64,000 nt of DNA from Megalopta genalis (GCF_051020955.1 NC_135016.1:30763131-30827130), one strand, 5' to 3'. Shown: positions 45,932 through 58,438, counted from the first letter of the stretch. Notes: generated from the sequence alone by a model not told the origin. Numbers and translations are program-made.

Positions 45932-47299
45932 CGAACGAGCGGGTGGGAGGAGGATAGGAATTTCGCGTGGCGACCGAATTTCGTAATACCGCCGGCTAGT
46001 ATGCGCGGCGCATACAAAACACAAAGTATGCAAATCCCCGCCGCGACCGAATTGAAATCCCCGTAGTGTCCGGCAATTACAGAACGTCACGCCGACTCGC
46101 TTCCGGAATTGTCTCGAGTACTTAATTACTAATTCCAACCAAGTATTTTGGTAGCCGGCTTCGCGTTGAATTTCACGCATGCCGCCTTGCAGCCCCCAAT
46201 GTCCTTCCTCGAACCCCTGTATTTTACGACGATACCGGCCCTGTAATTAATTCGACGCCACCCCGCCCCGTTTTTCCGTATAATGTGACGAGGAATTGTT
46301 TCCTTTCGGTCGACCAGCCAATTTCGCCCAACCACCAAGCCGTTCGTACGTTGGAGACAACGGCAACTTTCTTAGTCGAAGGACTAAGAAAAGGATAATG
46401 TCGTTTTTACGAGCCGAGGGTTGTTGGTTGGAAAGTATAGCAGGTTGCGTGGCATGTAAGAATGTGCGAATAAGCGATAATTAGACTGCGGATCTTTATG
46501 TAAAAATATAAATTTCGAGCATTGATTTCAGAAAACAGGAAATGCATAGTTATTTATTCCTGTCTATATAATAATAATAATTTCAATGAGTTGTAAACGA
46601 TGCAATCGAATTGTGAAATTTTTCTGATAGCGTGACTGCTTCGTGTTTCATCTACGAAAATAGAACTCTTTTTATCCGAATTTTGAAAGTATCATTAACA
46701 CGATTAAAATTCTACGCAAGTTTCAATCCTGTTCTTTTTAGGAAGCTTTTATTAAGTATGTATGTTTGTTTCGAACGTCAACAAATTTGTGGAGAATGTT
46801 AATTCATGAGCACTAATTAGGGAATAACGCTATGCATAAATTAACAGGTCCGCTGCATGCGTCACATACTTCCGACGCCCATAATTTCGTATTCGCTGTG
46901 ACGAAACCTAAATTGATTTAGCATATGTTTTTCATTTACGAAGTTGTTCCACGTAGCATCGTTTTTTCTTGATTTATCTACTAAAAACGGCCAAAGACTC
47001 TAATAACGTCGCATGGCCGTACAGATCCCGAAATGGAAATGTCTAACTGCATAAAAATTCACAGTAAATGCAAAGTTTCAAGCAGAGTTGGGCAACCTCT
47101 GCACAAAGTTTGTAATTTACTCGTGGTTTTTGAAGCGTCGGTTGCCATTTAAGAGAAAAAGAGATACAGAGTTTCTCAACTTGCTTAAAACTCAATAAGC
47201 CGAAGCATCATAAAAATATAACGTGTTAAATACTTTCCCGAAACGTCACATGGTTCTCCGTAAAACAAATTAGAGGTCCGCATTCCGAGTTCCTAAATA

Positions 47300-47640
47300 G
47301 TTGGATGTGCTAATTGAATTCCATTGTAATTCAATTACGTAATTGAATTGAAATTATTTTAATCACGAGTGTAGTTGAAATACGATGTAATTCAAATATA
47401 ATGCAAGCGAATTACAGTGAAATTGGCATATAATGTAATTGAAATACGAATCCGAATTTTTACCATCTTTCTTGCATTTTGTAACGACGAGTATCGGACG
47501 TACGGATGTAGTGGTGTAAAATTACAATGTAATCGAATTGCTTTGTAATTTAATTCAATGGCGGTCTGAATTATGAATTATAATGTAATCGAATTACTTT
47601 GTAATTATAATTCCTTTGGTAGTTCAATTATACTTCTACG
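47300..47640. repeat. Region of degenerate TAATTGAAT / ATGTAATCGAATT repeats
   Basis: Many imperfect copies of AATGTAATTGAA-like words in both orientations. The clearest pair, AATGTAATCGAATTGCTTTG and a one-base variant, is about 60 bp apart near 47528 and 47589. No ends or target duplications were identified. Confidence 0.5.
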
Positions 47641-48736
47641 CAACTCTGATCGTTGCAAGGAACAGTAGACTCAGCCGACAGCAACGGGAATAGACAAATA
47701 AAAGTACGTGAAAGTTAGCAGAAATTATAAGTACGAAGCGTCTAGGCCTTGGCAAACGAGAAAAGCGGGCAAAATTCGACAACAGCGAGTTCGTAGAAGT
47801 TTTTCGCTGGCGCGGCGACTCGAAGTCTCGTTAAATAAGTCGCTAATTCTCCGGCTCAATATTGAACGAGATTGGACGTACCGTGCTTAACGGGCTAATT
47901 AGCAAGTTATGTTTTAATTCGCTCGCGCGAGACTTTATTGCGTGGAAGCGTAATTAAAATGCGAGTTAATGGACGAATTACGAGAAAAATTCGTGCTTAA
48001 TTGGGTAGAAATACTGTGAGACGGGCGTGTTGGCCGAGCAAATGAAGGAGTAAAGGGTGTTCCGGGGTGGGAGGGGAGAAGGACGGTGCCTTTTCTCTCT
48101 TTCTTCCTCTTTTTCTCTCTTTCTCTTCTCCCGGCCTTTTTTGTCAAGTCGCGTTGCCGGGAGACTGCGAGCGAACTGGAAACACTTGGCAAACTTGAGG
48201 CAAAGAGCGCGAAGCTTTTTCCCATTTGGCTTCACGGTACGTGAAGGAAGTTATCAAGTGAGATGGACTCGCTCCGCAACCGCAACTCTTTGCGAGCGTA
48301 CGTGTGAAGTACAGTAATCGGGAACAATTACTACTGTAACCTTAGAAATGGATTTCTTTCGTGGACTACTTGTTGGTTCAGTGGCGAGTCGCCGGGAAGA
48401 GATATTTCCGGGTAGTCCCCGATGGTACAATCTTTCTTCTATTGCTAGATGTCTTGCTCGTATCTCTAATTACGCAACAACGAAATCGTGAGAAAATTGT
48501 TGCACGAATGCCACATTAATTATAAACACACGTTAAATAACTACGACTCGGATAACGTTAAAACATTGTAGATATCTATCGTATATCATAAATATTTTTT
48601 AATGGAATTAACGACGATTGAATGATTCGATACAAAGACGACAAGTTGGTGTAATCCTTTTCTATGAACTTCTCGATTTTGAAATTCTTAAACTGTACTT
48701 TTTATATACTGCTCCTGCATGTGCGATTAGTTTTAA

Positions 48737-49667
48737 CACTTAGCCGACCGATCGGGTAGATCTACCATTTTGACCTGAGGAACGCTTCTTTCTCTAATAG
48801 AGCTTCTTATTTCTGTAGAGTACAACATATAATAAAATGCACACCAGCACACCAACACCACACCCATTAGAAATCGAAATGCTACCTACACCCCACTCTC
48901 ACGACTTTTTCGAATATATAAGACTCCGCTCAACTTGCAAATATTAGTGTAGAAGCTAAGCTCCTTGCTGTGACTCTCAACAAGTGGTGTGAAACGAAGT
49001 ATAGAAAAAATATCCCTAAAAATGTCCAGAAACATGAGTGACAATTCAAGCGATGAGTTGTTTATGGACATACTATCAGACTGTTCTGAAGACATTGATC
49101 TACTGATAAGTGATTGTGAAGTTGACGACAATAATAGCACCATCGTTCCCATATATCGGACTAATCGACGAATCCTTTTGAGTGAATCGGAAGATGATTC
49201 CGCCGATGACTCGGAATCAAATGCTATTGTCAATGGCGTCGATGATTGGACAGAAGATGATATTGAAGTTGAACCGAAGCATATGGTCGATCTGCACGCA
49301 TCAACACAATGCCTGAACATCACGATATATTACTGCTTTTTTGTTCCATATTTGAGTTACGTTATTTATCCGTCATCTTTACTGTCCTTAATTTTCTGAC
49401 TCTATTAACTATACTTTTTGAATAACCATTAAAAAATAATTATTATAAACTTTTAAATTCGAATTTTGTATAAGCAATATGTGAAATCGTTGAACGAAAT
49501 TGTTACCGTAAGATATAATTGATCGCATAAATAATTTTCGGACGTTTTTGATTTCAAATAGCGAATTTCAGTCCGTGCTGCCTCAGAAAAATGCGCGGTG
49601 GACAGTGCAGTTTGGCTTTCCCGAGCGCGGTGTACAGGGCTCTGTGGCGCGTGCGGTCGGCTAAGTG
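48737..49667 (+). mobile_element. piggyBac-type element with N-terminal remnant and palindrome
   Basis: TTAA duplications (48733-48736, 49668-49671) and ends CACTTAGCCGACCG perfect over 14 bp. The left end has GGTAGATCTACC (48755-48766), centred 23.5 bp from the terminus, and CTCTAATAGAG (48792-48802) 36.5 bp further in. The interior keeps only the 5' part of a transposase gene. Another element starts 30 bp to the right. Confidence 0.9.
49022..49399 (+). pseudogene. piggyBac transposase acidic N-terminal remnant
   Basis: From the ATG at 49022 the frame gives MSDNSSDELFMDILSDCSED-type acidic, serine-rich sequence, then RRILLSESEDDSADDSES and VDDWTEDDIEVEP. This is the usual disordered N terminus of piggyBac-family transposases, up to the W-x-E/D segment that precedes the catalytic domain. 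After this the frame leaves homology and runs into AT-rich sequence before a stop, which marks the internal deletion. Confidence 0.75.
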
Positions 49668-49696
49668 TTAACTTTTGTTACAACGTCGTTTATTAA

Positions 49697-49876
49697 CACT
49701 ATGCCGTCCGGCGACACCACAGTGGTGACCATCGCAAAGTATTGCCTGAAGGCCGACGACACCACAGTGGTGTCGCGTGCAAAGTATCGTTCGGCGGCCG
49801 GCAACACTGCAATGGTGTCCTGTGCACGATATCGCCCAGTGACCGACGACAACACTTTTGTATCCTTTGCATTCTC
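49697..49876 (+). repeat. 45-bp subterminal tandem repeat with central palindrome
   Basis: Four units of 45 bp, each with a palindrome at its centre: CACCACAGTGGTG at 49715-49727, GACACCACAGTGGTGTC at 49758-49774, a degenerate CACTGCAATGGTG at 49805-49817, and a strongly decayed fourth centred at 49856. The units are otherwise similar (GCCGRCGACAC before and GTGCAAAGTAT-like after). They lie directly inside the piggyBac terminus. Confidence 0.88.
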
Positions 49877-50019
49877 TTGATGATCTGTGGGATTCTGTTG
49901 TTGCTTTTGTTCCGTACCGTCTCGGTACAGTATTTTTAGCATAAAGCTGTACAGCTTTATACGTGGAATAAGTTACACACGTCAGCAAGTGTTTGTTTTA
50001 TGAGTACTTGTACCCATTT

Positions 50020-50232
50020 ATGATGGCAGACGAAGGAGAAGACACTGTTATTTACGAGGAATGCGCGGACGACTTGTCCGACGTTCCAATCGACATTGCG
50101 GATTGGGAAGAAGACATTGCAGATCCGACAAATGAAAGTGAAGCAGAATCTTCGGACAGTGAAGTTCTTAGAAAAACTTGGAATTTATCATCTCCCAATA
50201 ATCTCAAAAACAGCCGGCGACAAGCGAAGTAA
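50020..50232 (+). pseudogene. piggyBac transposase acidic N-terminal remnant (second element)
   Basis: The frame from the ATG pair at 50020-50025 reads MADEGEDTVIYEECADDLSD, then IADWEEDIADPTNESEAESS and SDSEVLRKTW. This is an acidic, serine-rich leader like that of other piggyBac-family transposases. It stops within 15 residues of the last acidic block, inside the right-end repeats. The catalytic and zinc-binding parts are absent. Confidence 0.7.
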
Positions 50233-50297
50233 CAGAGTTAGTGGTGCCGGCGCCAAGCGAAGAAATGTTTAAAAACAGTGCGGCCGGCAAAGTGTTA

Positions 50298-50959
50298 GGA
50301 AATATTGCCTGTATTCTACGATAATAACGTAGTATTCGTAACAAAGATGATGAAACATTTTAAAAACCGTGTCCGTAAGATATTTTGGTGAGAGACGTTG
50401 GCGAGTACGCGATCGCTCGGATACGTCTTGCGCGACGGCGTCTCCGAACGAACGTATTATGCACTCGAGGAATCGTGTAATCGTTTTATCCTCGGGTCTT
50501 AACGTCTTACTTTCCAATTTTTCAAGGACGCTTATTTTTCAGACTCGCGATATATCCCCCGCCGAAGAAAATCTAAAAATGCTTTTTCGCTCGATAGATT
50601 GAATTCAACCAGACGGATCCGTCTTCGCGCAGTATCGACTCGAGCGCTTGTTCACCGACACGGAAAATCGAACGAGAGTTGGACAGATGACAGGAATTCC
50701 CCGCGACATGGACTATCGTAGGATTGCTGGGAGCTGGGAATGATCTGAAGTAATGCGACTTGACGGGGGAACCGGTACAAGGGGATCGAAACGGTCAGTG
50801 AACACGATGATATAATGACGCGAAAGAAAAGGTGAGAACACGGTGAGAGCTGGAAAGACATTTTGTTCTGGAGAAACAGTTTGACCTGAAAGACTTTCTT
50901 TCTTTTTGCCTGGATTGTTTACTTCGCACTTCGGATGCGGGGAGTTCAGCGCAAGTATA
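50298..50959. other. Short unassigned stretch
   Basis: Nothing recognised between the piggyBac-type element and the foldback MITE. Confidence 0.5.
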
Positions 50960-51326
50960 CAGGGTGTCCCAAAATTATTGTACAAGCGGGAAACGAGGGG
51001 TTCCTCGGGTGATTCGAACTAACTTTTTCCTTAGCGAAAATGCAATCCGTGGCTTGATTTACGAGTTATTAACGAAGAAACACTGACCAATAAGACGCGA
51101 GCTCGGCTGGCGGCCAGGCGGCCCAGCCAACGAGCGCGCGAAGCCCAGTTCCGCTCATTGGCTCGGCGGTCGCGCACCAGCTGATCTCGCCTTTCATTGG
51201 TCACGGTTTTTCGTTAATAACTCGTAAACGAAGCCGCGGATTGCATTTTCGCTAAGGAAAAAGTTACTTCGAGCGACCTCAGGAACCCCCCATTTTCCGC
51301 TTGTACAATAATGTTGGGACACCCTG
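50960..51326. mobile_element. Foldback MITE of the CAGGGTGTCCCA family, copy 4
   Basis: TA duplications (50958-50959, 51327-51328) and ends CAGGGTGTCCCAAAATTATT and complement. The arms share the AACTTTTTCCTTAGCGAAAA, TTATTAACGA and TGACCAAT blocks with the other copies. It is 367 bp long and non-coding. Confidence 0.92.
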
Positions 51327-51328
51327 TA

Positions 51329-54040
51329 CAGTAACACGAAAATGTATTTGAACATATTCAAAAACTGTTCTCGTCTGTAATCAAATTTGTTGAAACCGCG
51401 CGTATTCGTATATAGGTTATGTCGGAATCACTGATTTACTCTCGCAAACAAATTACGAGTATAAACAACAAGATAACATCGTTACTCCTGGATAATGCAA
51501 AAAAGATAAATGGAATGTAATTGTATTCTGTACAGCCGGTTATCGTACGAAATCTCGCTTAGTTTACATAAATGCTTGTTGTATCGCAAATGCAACATCG
51601 TATTACACCTGGGCGATATTATTTCTTGTAGATTAACTCACGTTCTGCGAAGTGGGGCATTCGGTTGACCTGCGGTCCATTTACGTATTTTTGTGAAAGC
51701 GAAAATTCAAAGGCACGTTTATCTGGTTCCAGATTTCAATTAACTGTATCCAGGATGAAACGGCTAATTAATAGCGACAATTGCGCTATTCGCCCGTGGT
51801 GTTCATCGATTCTCTTCGCTAATCTTCGCGTCGGATCAGCCTATCTTAAGGACTCATTTTCTGGAAAGCTTTGCGCTCGATACAGTCAAAGTGCATTTGG
51901 TAAACAAAGTAGAGCATACAGGAGGCAAAGGGAACAAAGGACAGCTACTGCGGGTAGAATAGATGGGTGTACATAGTGCATACGGTGTATAAGGTATGTA
52001 TGGGGTACAGGATTTGCAGAATAGGAGGATGCGGCGATGAAATAGATAAGATACGCGAGTTAGATGGAACAGTTTAGCTAGAAAGGATATAGGAGGAAAG
52101 ACAAGGCACGCAGGTGTTCCGAGTACGATAGAAAACAGGATAGACAAGGTAGCAGAATAGATAGATTGGATGAAGCAGCTATGAGATACGAGGTTTACAG
52201 GATATGTAAAGTAGATCGGGCAGATAGGATAGGTCGAGTCTATAGGATTGTCAAAGGATTCTCAAATTAGCGCCGCAGAGATGTGTAGAATGTACACGGT
52301 GGTCAAAGTGGTAAGCTATCAGAGTCGGATAAGGAAGGCAAGACCGGTACAGGTTGGCCAAAGGAAACTCGATTTAAACGCTGCCGACGAGATAGATAAA
52401 ATATACAGGGTGTAGCGTTTAAACGAGTCTCCTTATGCATTACAAAGACAACGATGATTTTGATATATCAAGAGGTATATGCGCCGACTGCAACGCTCCT
52501 CTGTCATCTTTCAAAAAGTATTAGGTCACCTATACTAAACACCATCGATTCACTAGATAACTTATTAAGTTGTTTTAGCATTTCTACGGAACTTTTACAG
52601 TTACAAATGGTACAATGTTTACCGTTGATTCTAAAAATGTTACTCAACTTTTTATAAAATTTCTTTATAACCACTTTCTATACCTTTTATTATATTTCTT
52701 GCATTTCAATTTTTATTTAATTTTACCACTTAATATTACTACTGCAATTTTAACATGTCCTATGACATGCTTACGTCAAAATAGGTTTCCGCAAAGTTCC
52801 GTTGAAAACATTGGTACATGTTTACATAGTAGCCGAAGAAGTGGAGACACTCGATAAAATCTCTTCGAAATAAAAAGTAAAATTGGTTTCGTAAAATACA
52901 AATCAATTGTTTTAGCGAGGCATGAAGATTTTTTAAGTAGAAATATTCCTTTCCCTGTAGTATTGAAAAAAAGAACGAACTGATTTTAAGCATTCTTTTC
53001 TTCAAAATATCATCTCTGATATGTTCACGTGTGGTAATGAATTTTTTTAATTCACAAAAACATTTTTCTCGCGATTCCGATTTTTGTAATACAATTGATA
53101 AGAACGAGAATCGGCATAAAGATCAATAGTTTAATTAGTAGTTTAATTATTTAAAGTTTTTAATTAGATCGTATTAACCATTCAAGTATTAGTTATAAAA
53201 ATGATTTCATTTCGACGTTAAGGCAAAATACAAATTCTATATATCGTTATTATCGAAGATCTTACTTATAAAAGCTGGTCTACTGTAAACTAATAAATAC
53301 AATGATACATTTTCGCACACTGTCAGCTAATATGGAACATGCTAAATGGTGTTCCAGCGACCTAAATAAATGGTAATCAGATGCAGCCATGACAGACGAA
53401 TGAGTTGTCAGTCACACTTCCTTCATTATGGACAACACAAATCATTTGCGTAGTTTCAATCATGATTTTGTCAAGATTGAATACAAATAGCATACCGTGT
53501 CGAATTTGGAGCTTATTAGATACCATACTATACGGAGTGTCCAATTTTAATTTATTCACGCGATGATCTCCTAAATTATAGGTACATTATTCCACACGGC
53601 GTTTCAAATAGAACTTATTCCGTATCAAGGGGCGAAAATTTTGTTGATATCGATTGACATTAATACGAGTTACGTGCTGTTAAAGATAACGAAAATCGCA
53701 GTTTCCCACCACTTTCGTCGAAATATTATGAGAAATCGAGAGATTTTCACATCTTCGACTACAGACTATGAAAAATCTGGAGATCTTGACATCTTCAAAC
53801 CCTGTAGCTTGACTATGCGCTAACTGATTTCAATGAGCGAGATCTACAAAACGTATCGTTCAAATTTTCGACATACGCTCAGGTCGAATAAAAAAGTTAA
53901 AAAAAACGTGAGTTTTTTTATTTTTTTGTCGTTCTAAATAATAATAAAATTGAAAAAAATTACTTTAGCTATTGTCTAGCCTTTTGGTAGGCTAGTCTTT
54001 TAACCATTTAAACCAAATTCAAGTCATTTAGTCCAGTGAC
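51329..54040. other. Intergenic or intronic DNA with a purine-rich tract
   Basis: About 51890-52270 is purine-rich with degenerate AGGATA and AGATAG words on the plus strand. Isolated ATACAGGGTGTAGCG at about 52408 resembles a MITE end but has no partner. No gene is supported. Confidence 0.45.
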
Positions 54041-54059
54041 AGAGTGACAGAGAGAGAGA

Positions 54060-54097
<38 letters not shown>

Positions 54098-54334
54098 TGA
54101 GGATGGATGAGTGGAAGGAAAATAGAGAGAAAGAGAGAGAGAATCGGTGAGAGGAGGCAGAGACTGAGCGAGAGAAAAAGAATGTGCGGCAGAGCGGGGC
54201 AGAGAGAAAATAAGTGAGAGGAGAAAGAGAGTGTGTGTGAGAGAGAAAGAGAGTGATAAGAGAAAGAGAGAGAGAGGGAGAGAGAGAGAGAGAGGTGAGA
54301 AATTGAGAGAAGAGAAAGGGGACGAGGGAGAGAG
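54041..54334 (+). repeat. (GA)n-rich simple repeat
   Basis: Nearly 300 bp of GAGA runs with interruptions. It gives spurious Leu-Ser-rich minus frames. Confidence 0.96.
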
Positions 54335-57300
54335 CACTCTGCGAGTAATAGCTCCCAATTACCATAACGCTTGGCTAAGCCGACTAATCGGTTCCGCTTA
54401 TGCCGACCGGCAAATTATTATTAATCACATTGCACGTGGATTACCGTTTATGTGCATCCATGGCGGTGGCATTTGCACTTTGCACGGGTCGGGCAACCAT
54501 GGCCCCGGTACCATGAATATCCGCATCCTCCTTTGATCTCACTGTTACCAGCACTTTGCCGGAATCAGATCTTCGCGGAACGCTGGGGGTTGTTGCACGA
54601 GTTGCTCCACGCATTCTGCGAGTCGAAGACGCGGATGCTGCGATAAGATGCTACGAATTTCGTTAACGTCACTCCATCCTAACGAACCGCTTCTGTATCA
54701 TTGATCGATCTCGGTGCGCGAAAGATAATTCTCACCGCGGAACAACAATCTCTTCGCAGCCGCGCTGCCACCGCGCCAAGTCATCAGAAAGTTCGCCTTG
54801 AACTATGAATATTCGGGAATACGCTCCTCCACGCTGGGGATTTCCGACAGTCGTCCGAGAAATAATCACGGCTATACGCATTCGGATACGAAATGCGCAT
54901 TAATAAGTTAAGGAGGATTAAGACTGCGCCGATGCCAAATTCCGGAGTTTCTTTCGCGGCAAAAACAGGTCGATGCGCGAAAATTGCAGCAATTTTTCGG
55001 AATTTCTTTTATCCCGTATACCGGGAATTTAACTTTTATACAACTCGTTTCACAATGGGGATATTTTTCACAGTAAGAAGTTAACATTATCACGCGCTTA
55101 AACAAATAAAAAAATATCGCTTTTCGCTTGTCGGTAATTTATTACGACAAAATACTTTACGACATATTCGGAACATATATAAATCAAATATTTCCAATGC
55201 ACAAAGAATGAATTGCACAAATTGCACGAACTACCCCGAATAACTTTGAAATTATGCGTCTAATTAAAAGTTTTTTAATAAAAAAGTTATAGAATTTTAA
55301 GGGGGAGGTGGCGACGTCGTATTCGCTATATCTGCACAATGCATTGTTTTCGAAAGAATATTAAATTTTAGGTAGAAAAGTATAAGCGTACGACGAGCCT
55401 AAACCTAGAGATCAACGTAATTCTGCAGATATTTATCATATTCGTTTCCGTAACTAAAATATCGATTGTTTCAGCCAGCTAGACGAGTTCTCTCTCTTCA
55501 TAGGTTAAATTCTCGTCGGAGATTACAACGCGAGTTTCCAGGTATCCCGTGGACGGACTGTCCCCGGCGAATTGGGAAAAACGGGAAGGATTATGTTCGG
55601 ACGAAGTTTCCTTTCGCGAAAAATTGGGCTGCTTCCAGAATCTGACCTTTTGTGGCTCCGTTCGCTGGCCGCGCCGGGGGTCGGTTTCCATGAAGCGAAG
55701 CCGACGAAGGTCCGGCGAAGGTAAGCCGGAGAACGGACTCGGAATCAATAGGCGGAACAAACTGTGTAGGTCGGTAGAAGTCGCTGGTAAGATTGAATTT
55801 GCAGACTCTGCCGCCCTTGTCGGCGAGGAAGGACCGGCACGAATAAAATGGGAGAGAGAAACGAGTGGCGGGCAAATCTGGAACGGATAAGAGACTACGG
55901 TCTCGCGAACGGTGACTCTCGCAAGGAACCGCCCTGTTTTCCCTTCTCTTCTTCCCTCCTTTTTTTTTTCTTCGCGAAAGCGGACGTGTTTGCTCTGCCG
56001 ATCAAGACAGCATTTATTTGATCCGACTGCCGGAGACCAACCCCTTTACGACTTCGGGCTTCTTCCGCAGCTTCTTCTCAGGGGCTGCTCCTCCTCGAGT
56101 GCTTCTGCTTTTTTTTCGCAATAATTTAATACTCCTACACTCGAGTGAATCTTAAACATTAAACAGCATTTCCGCAAATTTACTTTTCATCTTCTTATTC
56201 GGATCGCGACGGGGGGGGGGGGTTCGCGGGAGAGAAGTAAAGTAAAGTAAAGCCAAGTAAATGGCGGGCGATGAGCGTTTATTATTTGTCTAGGAACGCG
56301 GGGACCCGTTGATTCGCGTTTAATTACTTTTCCACGGACCAGACGAGGCTCCGAATATTAATTGGCTATATATTCGCTCGTCCGAAGGGGGTATTCGTTT
56401 CGGTTTAGAACTGACAAAAATTGTTTTCTTTCGATTTCATCTTTTTAGAGGAAAAGCCTTCGAAATTATGCGTACAAAATCATTTACTTCGCGTTGTAAA
56501 AACAATGAAGTTGTAGATGTTTGAAATTGTTCACTATTATACGTTACAGACGGACACTGTAAGCATGCACATTTTTACATAATTGGCACCAAAAGCTTTG
56601 AACGCGTTCTTCTCAACTTCAAATTGCTACAACTTTACTATTTTTACGAATCGTAACACATATTTTCAAAGTCTTTCTCTCGAAGAAGATGAAATCGAGA
56701 AAATATCAATTTAGCTTATCGGAGACGCGGAAAGGAATGTTTGAAATATTTGATTTTGATGCTTCATTTTTAAAGTAACGTTCACTCGAGGAATATTTAA
56801 AATAGTTTAGCATTTTTTATTCTTGCGCGATTACAGCAGTACGTAGTCTTCTTCGTTAACAGCATTTATGTTAATGATATCGCTTCAAAAATATTTTAGC
56901 TTGTTTTTTCTTGTTGTCGTTGCTCGTAGCAGAGACGGGCAAAAGGTAATCCGATAAATTATTAACGAATTTGTGCAACTTTTAGATAACAAATGAATCA
57001 ACGTCCGCAAGAAATGCTAGATATCGGAGCATTTTGCAATATCTATCGAGAATCTCGAGAATGCTTTTATGACCGACTGTATCCGGATTGGAGACTCGGA
57101 TGATTGGATAATAGCGAGACGGATTCACCGGTCCGCGAGTACGTCGCAAGCGATGCAACTGCACAGTTGCACAGGGAAATTATCCAGACGGCATGGCAGG
57201 CGGAAGAAGCTGTATCGACCTCGAACGGCCTCGCGGCTCTTCCCCCCGGCAGCAGGAACACAACGACGACGTCGCACAACGGCACACGGCAGGCAGGTCT

Positions 57301-58432
57301 CCTTAAACTTTAAACTCAGAGCTCTCGTGAGAGGGAGAGACCTGACTCAAGACCCTCCCGGCCGGGATGAGATGAATATTTCAGGTGACTCGAGTGTCCT
57401 CTAAAATACGCCGATGAATCCGTCGGTGGCTGTGCACGACAAGATACTCCGAATTTATCGCGCGGCTCGGCCAGCTCTAGAGCAGGAAGAAGCGGATAGG
57501 ACACGCATTAGCGTCGACCATCGTTGTCGTTTCATGACCAACAAAAACAAATTACGGGTTGATTATAGATTGGTCGACGTTCGGTGCCCCGACGATGGTC
57601 GTTCAGATGCGTCGCAAGAAAGTGGAGGGTAATGCTTCAGCGAGATTATGGGATCGGTGTCGGCTAAATTCACCTTCGGCTCTCGAGGAAAAATGTTTCG
57701 TAGTTAGGTGTATACACAACAAGGGACACGTCGCGTATATCGATCACTCCTCGATTTTCATAAATCGTGTACGTAGCCTAAAGCTGGCTATTCAAATCAT
57801 TTTTGTATCGCGCTTGTGCGCAGCTACGAAGATATTATACGATACGCGGACACGGAAATAAAATTTCAGGACGTTGTGAACGTGCTGGAAAAATGCTTCG
57901 AACAAACAGTACAATTATCGAGAGATTTAAAGAGTATATTTATTTTTCGCTGCACATATGAACGAGCTTATTACGCGAGAATGTTTCCAGCTCGTGGACT
58001 CGGTGAAACGTGCGAGCTGCCGAGAGGAGTTGAAAGCTCATACACGGCGATGAACAAAAGAATATTTGATTCGATTGAATTACAGCGATTCGAAAGAATA
58101 ATTATTTACAGAAGAAGACCCCTCCGATTTTTATGAGATTTAAATATGTTATACGATTCTAACAACTCTGTCCTTCGTAAGAAAGAGTAAAAAATATTCG
58201 CGAAAAACTGTAGCTACTGCTTCATTAAATTTCGCGTATAGGAATACGCCCCGTGGCGATAAATGCGATCTATAATAATATAACCATGTAAATAATTACC
58301 GAAAGTAGTTCGAATACGAGGTAAGGAAGAATCGGAAACCGAAATCGCAGTGGAAACAACTTGGAACGATCGAACAGAGTGGAATGATTAAACATAAACG
58401 AGACAGCGCGTGTAATAATAAAGTCAAGATTT
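54335..58432. other. Region downstream of the P450 gene, no gene supported
   Basis: Mixed composition. About 54340-54660 and 55480-55900 are GC-rich with overlapping chance frames. A 12-base G run lies at 56211-56222. A minus-strand frame at 57067-57285 begins with a hydrophobic stretch (MPLCDVVVVFLLPGG) but lacks a good donor site, so it was not taken as the Dscam2 signal-peptide exon. Confidence 0.45.
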
Positions 58433-58438
58433 TTTAAT
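58433..58438 (-). terminator. Possible P450 polyadenylation signal (ATTAAA)
   Basis: On the minus strand ATTAAA occurs about 80 nt after the P450 stop codon. It is the common variant of the polyadenylation hexamer. No better AATAAA was seen between the stop and this point. Confidence 0.35.

Larger units (their letters stand above)
41427..48732. other. Upstream Dscam2 intron or 5' region, no exon found
   Basis: I looked for a minus-strand exon with ATG, hydrophobic signal sequence and phase-1 donor that could precede Ig1 and found no convincing one. The stretch holds GC-rich DNA near 41430-41800 and 45200-46200, two purine/pyrimidine simple repeats, GACTGCGGAT-family ends at about 42549 and 46484, and a region of TAATTGAAT-like repeats (47300-47640). 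Confidence 0.5.
49697..50297 (+). mobile_element. piggyBac-type element with 45-bp palindromic repeats
   Basis: The left flank is TTAA (49693-49696). The right flank reads TTAG, one base off. The ends CACTATGCCGTCCGGC and CACTTTGCCGGCCGCAC are inverted and imperfect. Four tandem units of 45 bp fill 49697-49876, and the plus strand then encodes an acidic N-terminal transposase fragment. The right end has repeated GCCGGC and CTTCGCTTG words instead of the same palindromes. Confidence 0.8.

Noticed and set aside
45371..46180. 269-codon minus-strand frame
   Set aside because: Most of it is the complement of the (GA)n repeat, giving Leu-Ser runs. It is a simple-repeat artefact.
52400..52420. ATACAGGGTGTAGCG as another foldback MITE end
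   Set aside because: The similarity stops after eight bases and no inverted partner was found.
54008..54365. Overlapping minus-strand frames of 113-116 codons
   Set aside because: Artefact of the GA-rich repeat.
57067..57285. Candidate Dscam2 signal-peptide exon (MPLCDVVVVFLLPGG start)
   Set aside because: No consensus donor with the required phase follows the hydrophobic stretch, and the sequence after it is not like a Dscam N terminus.
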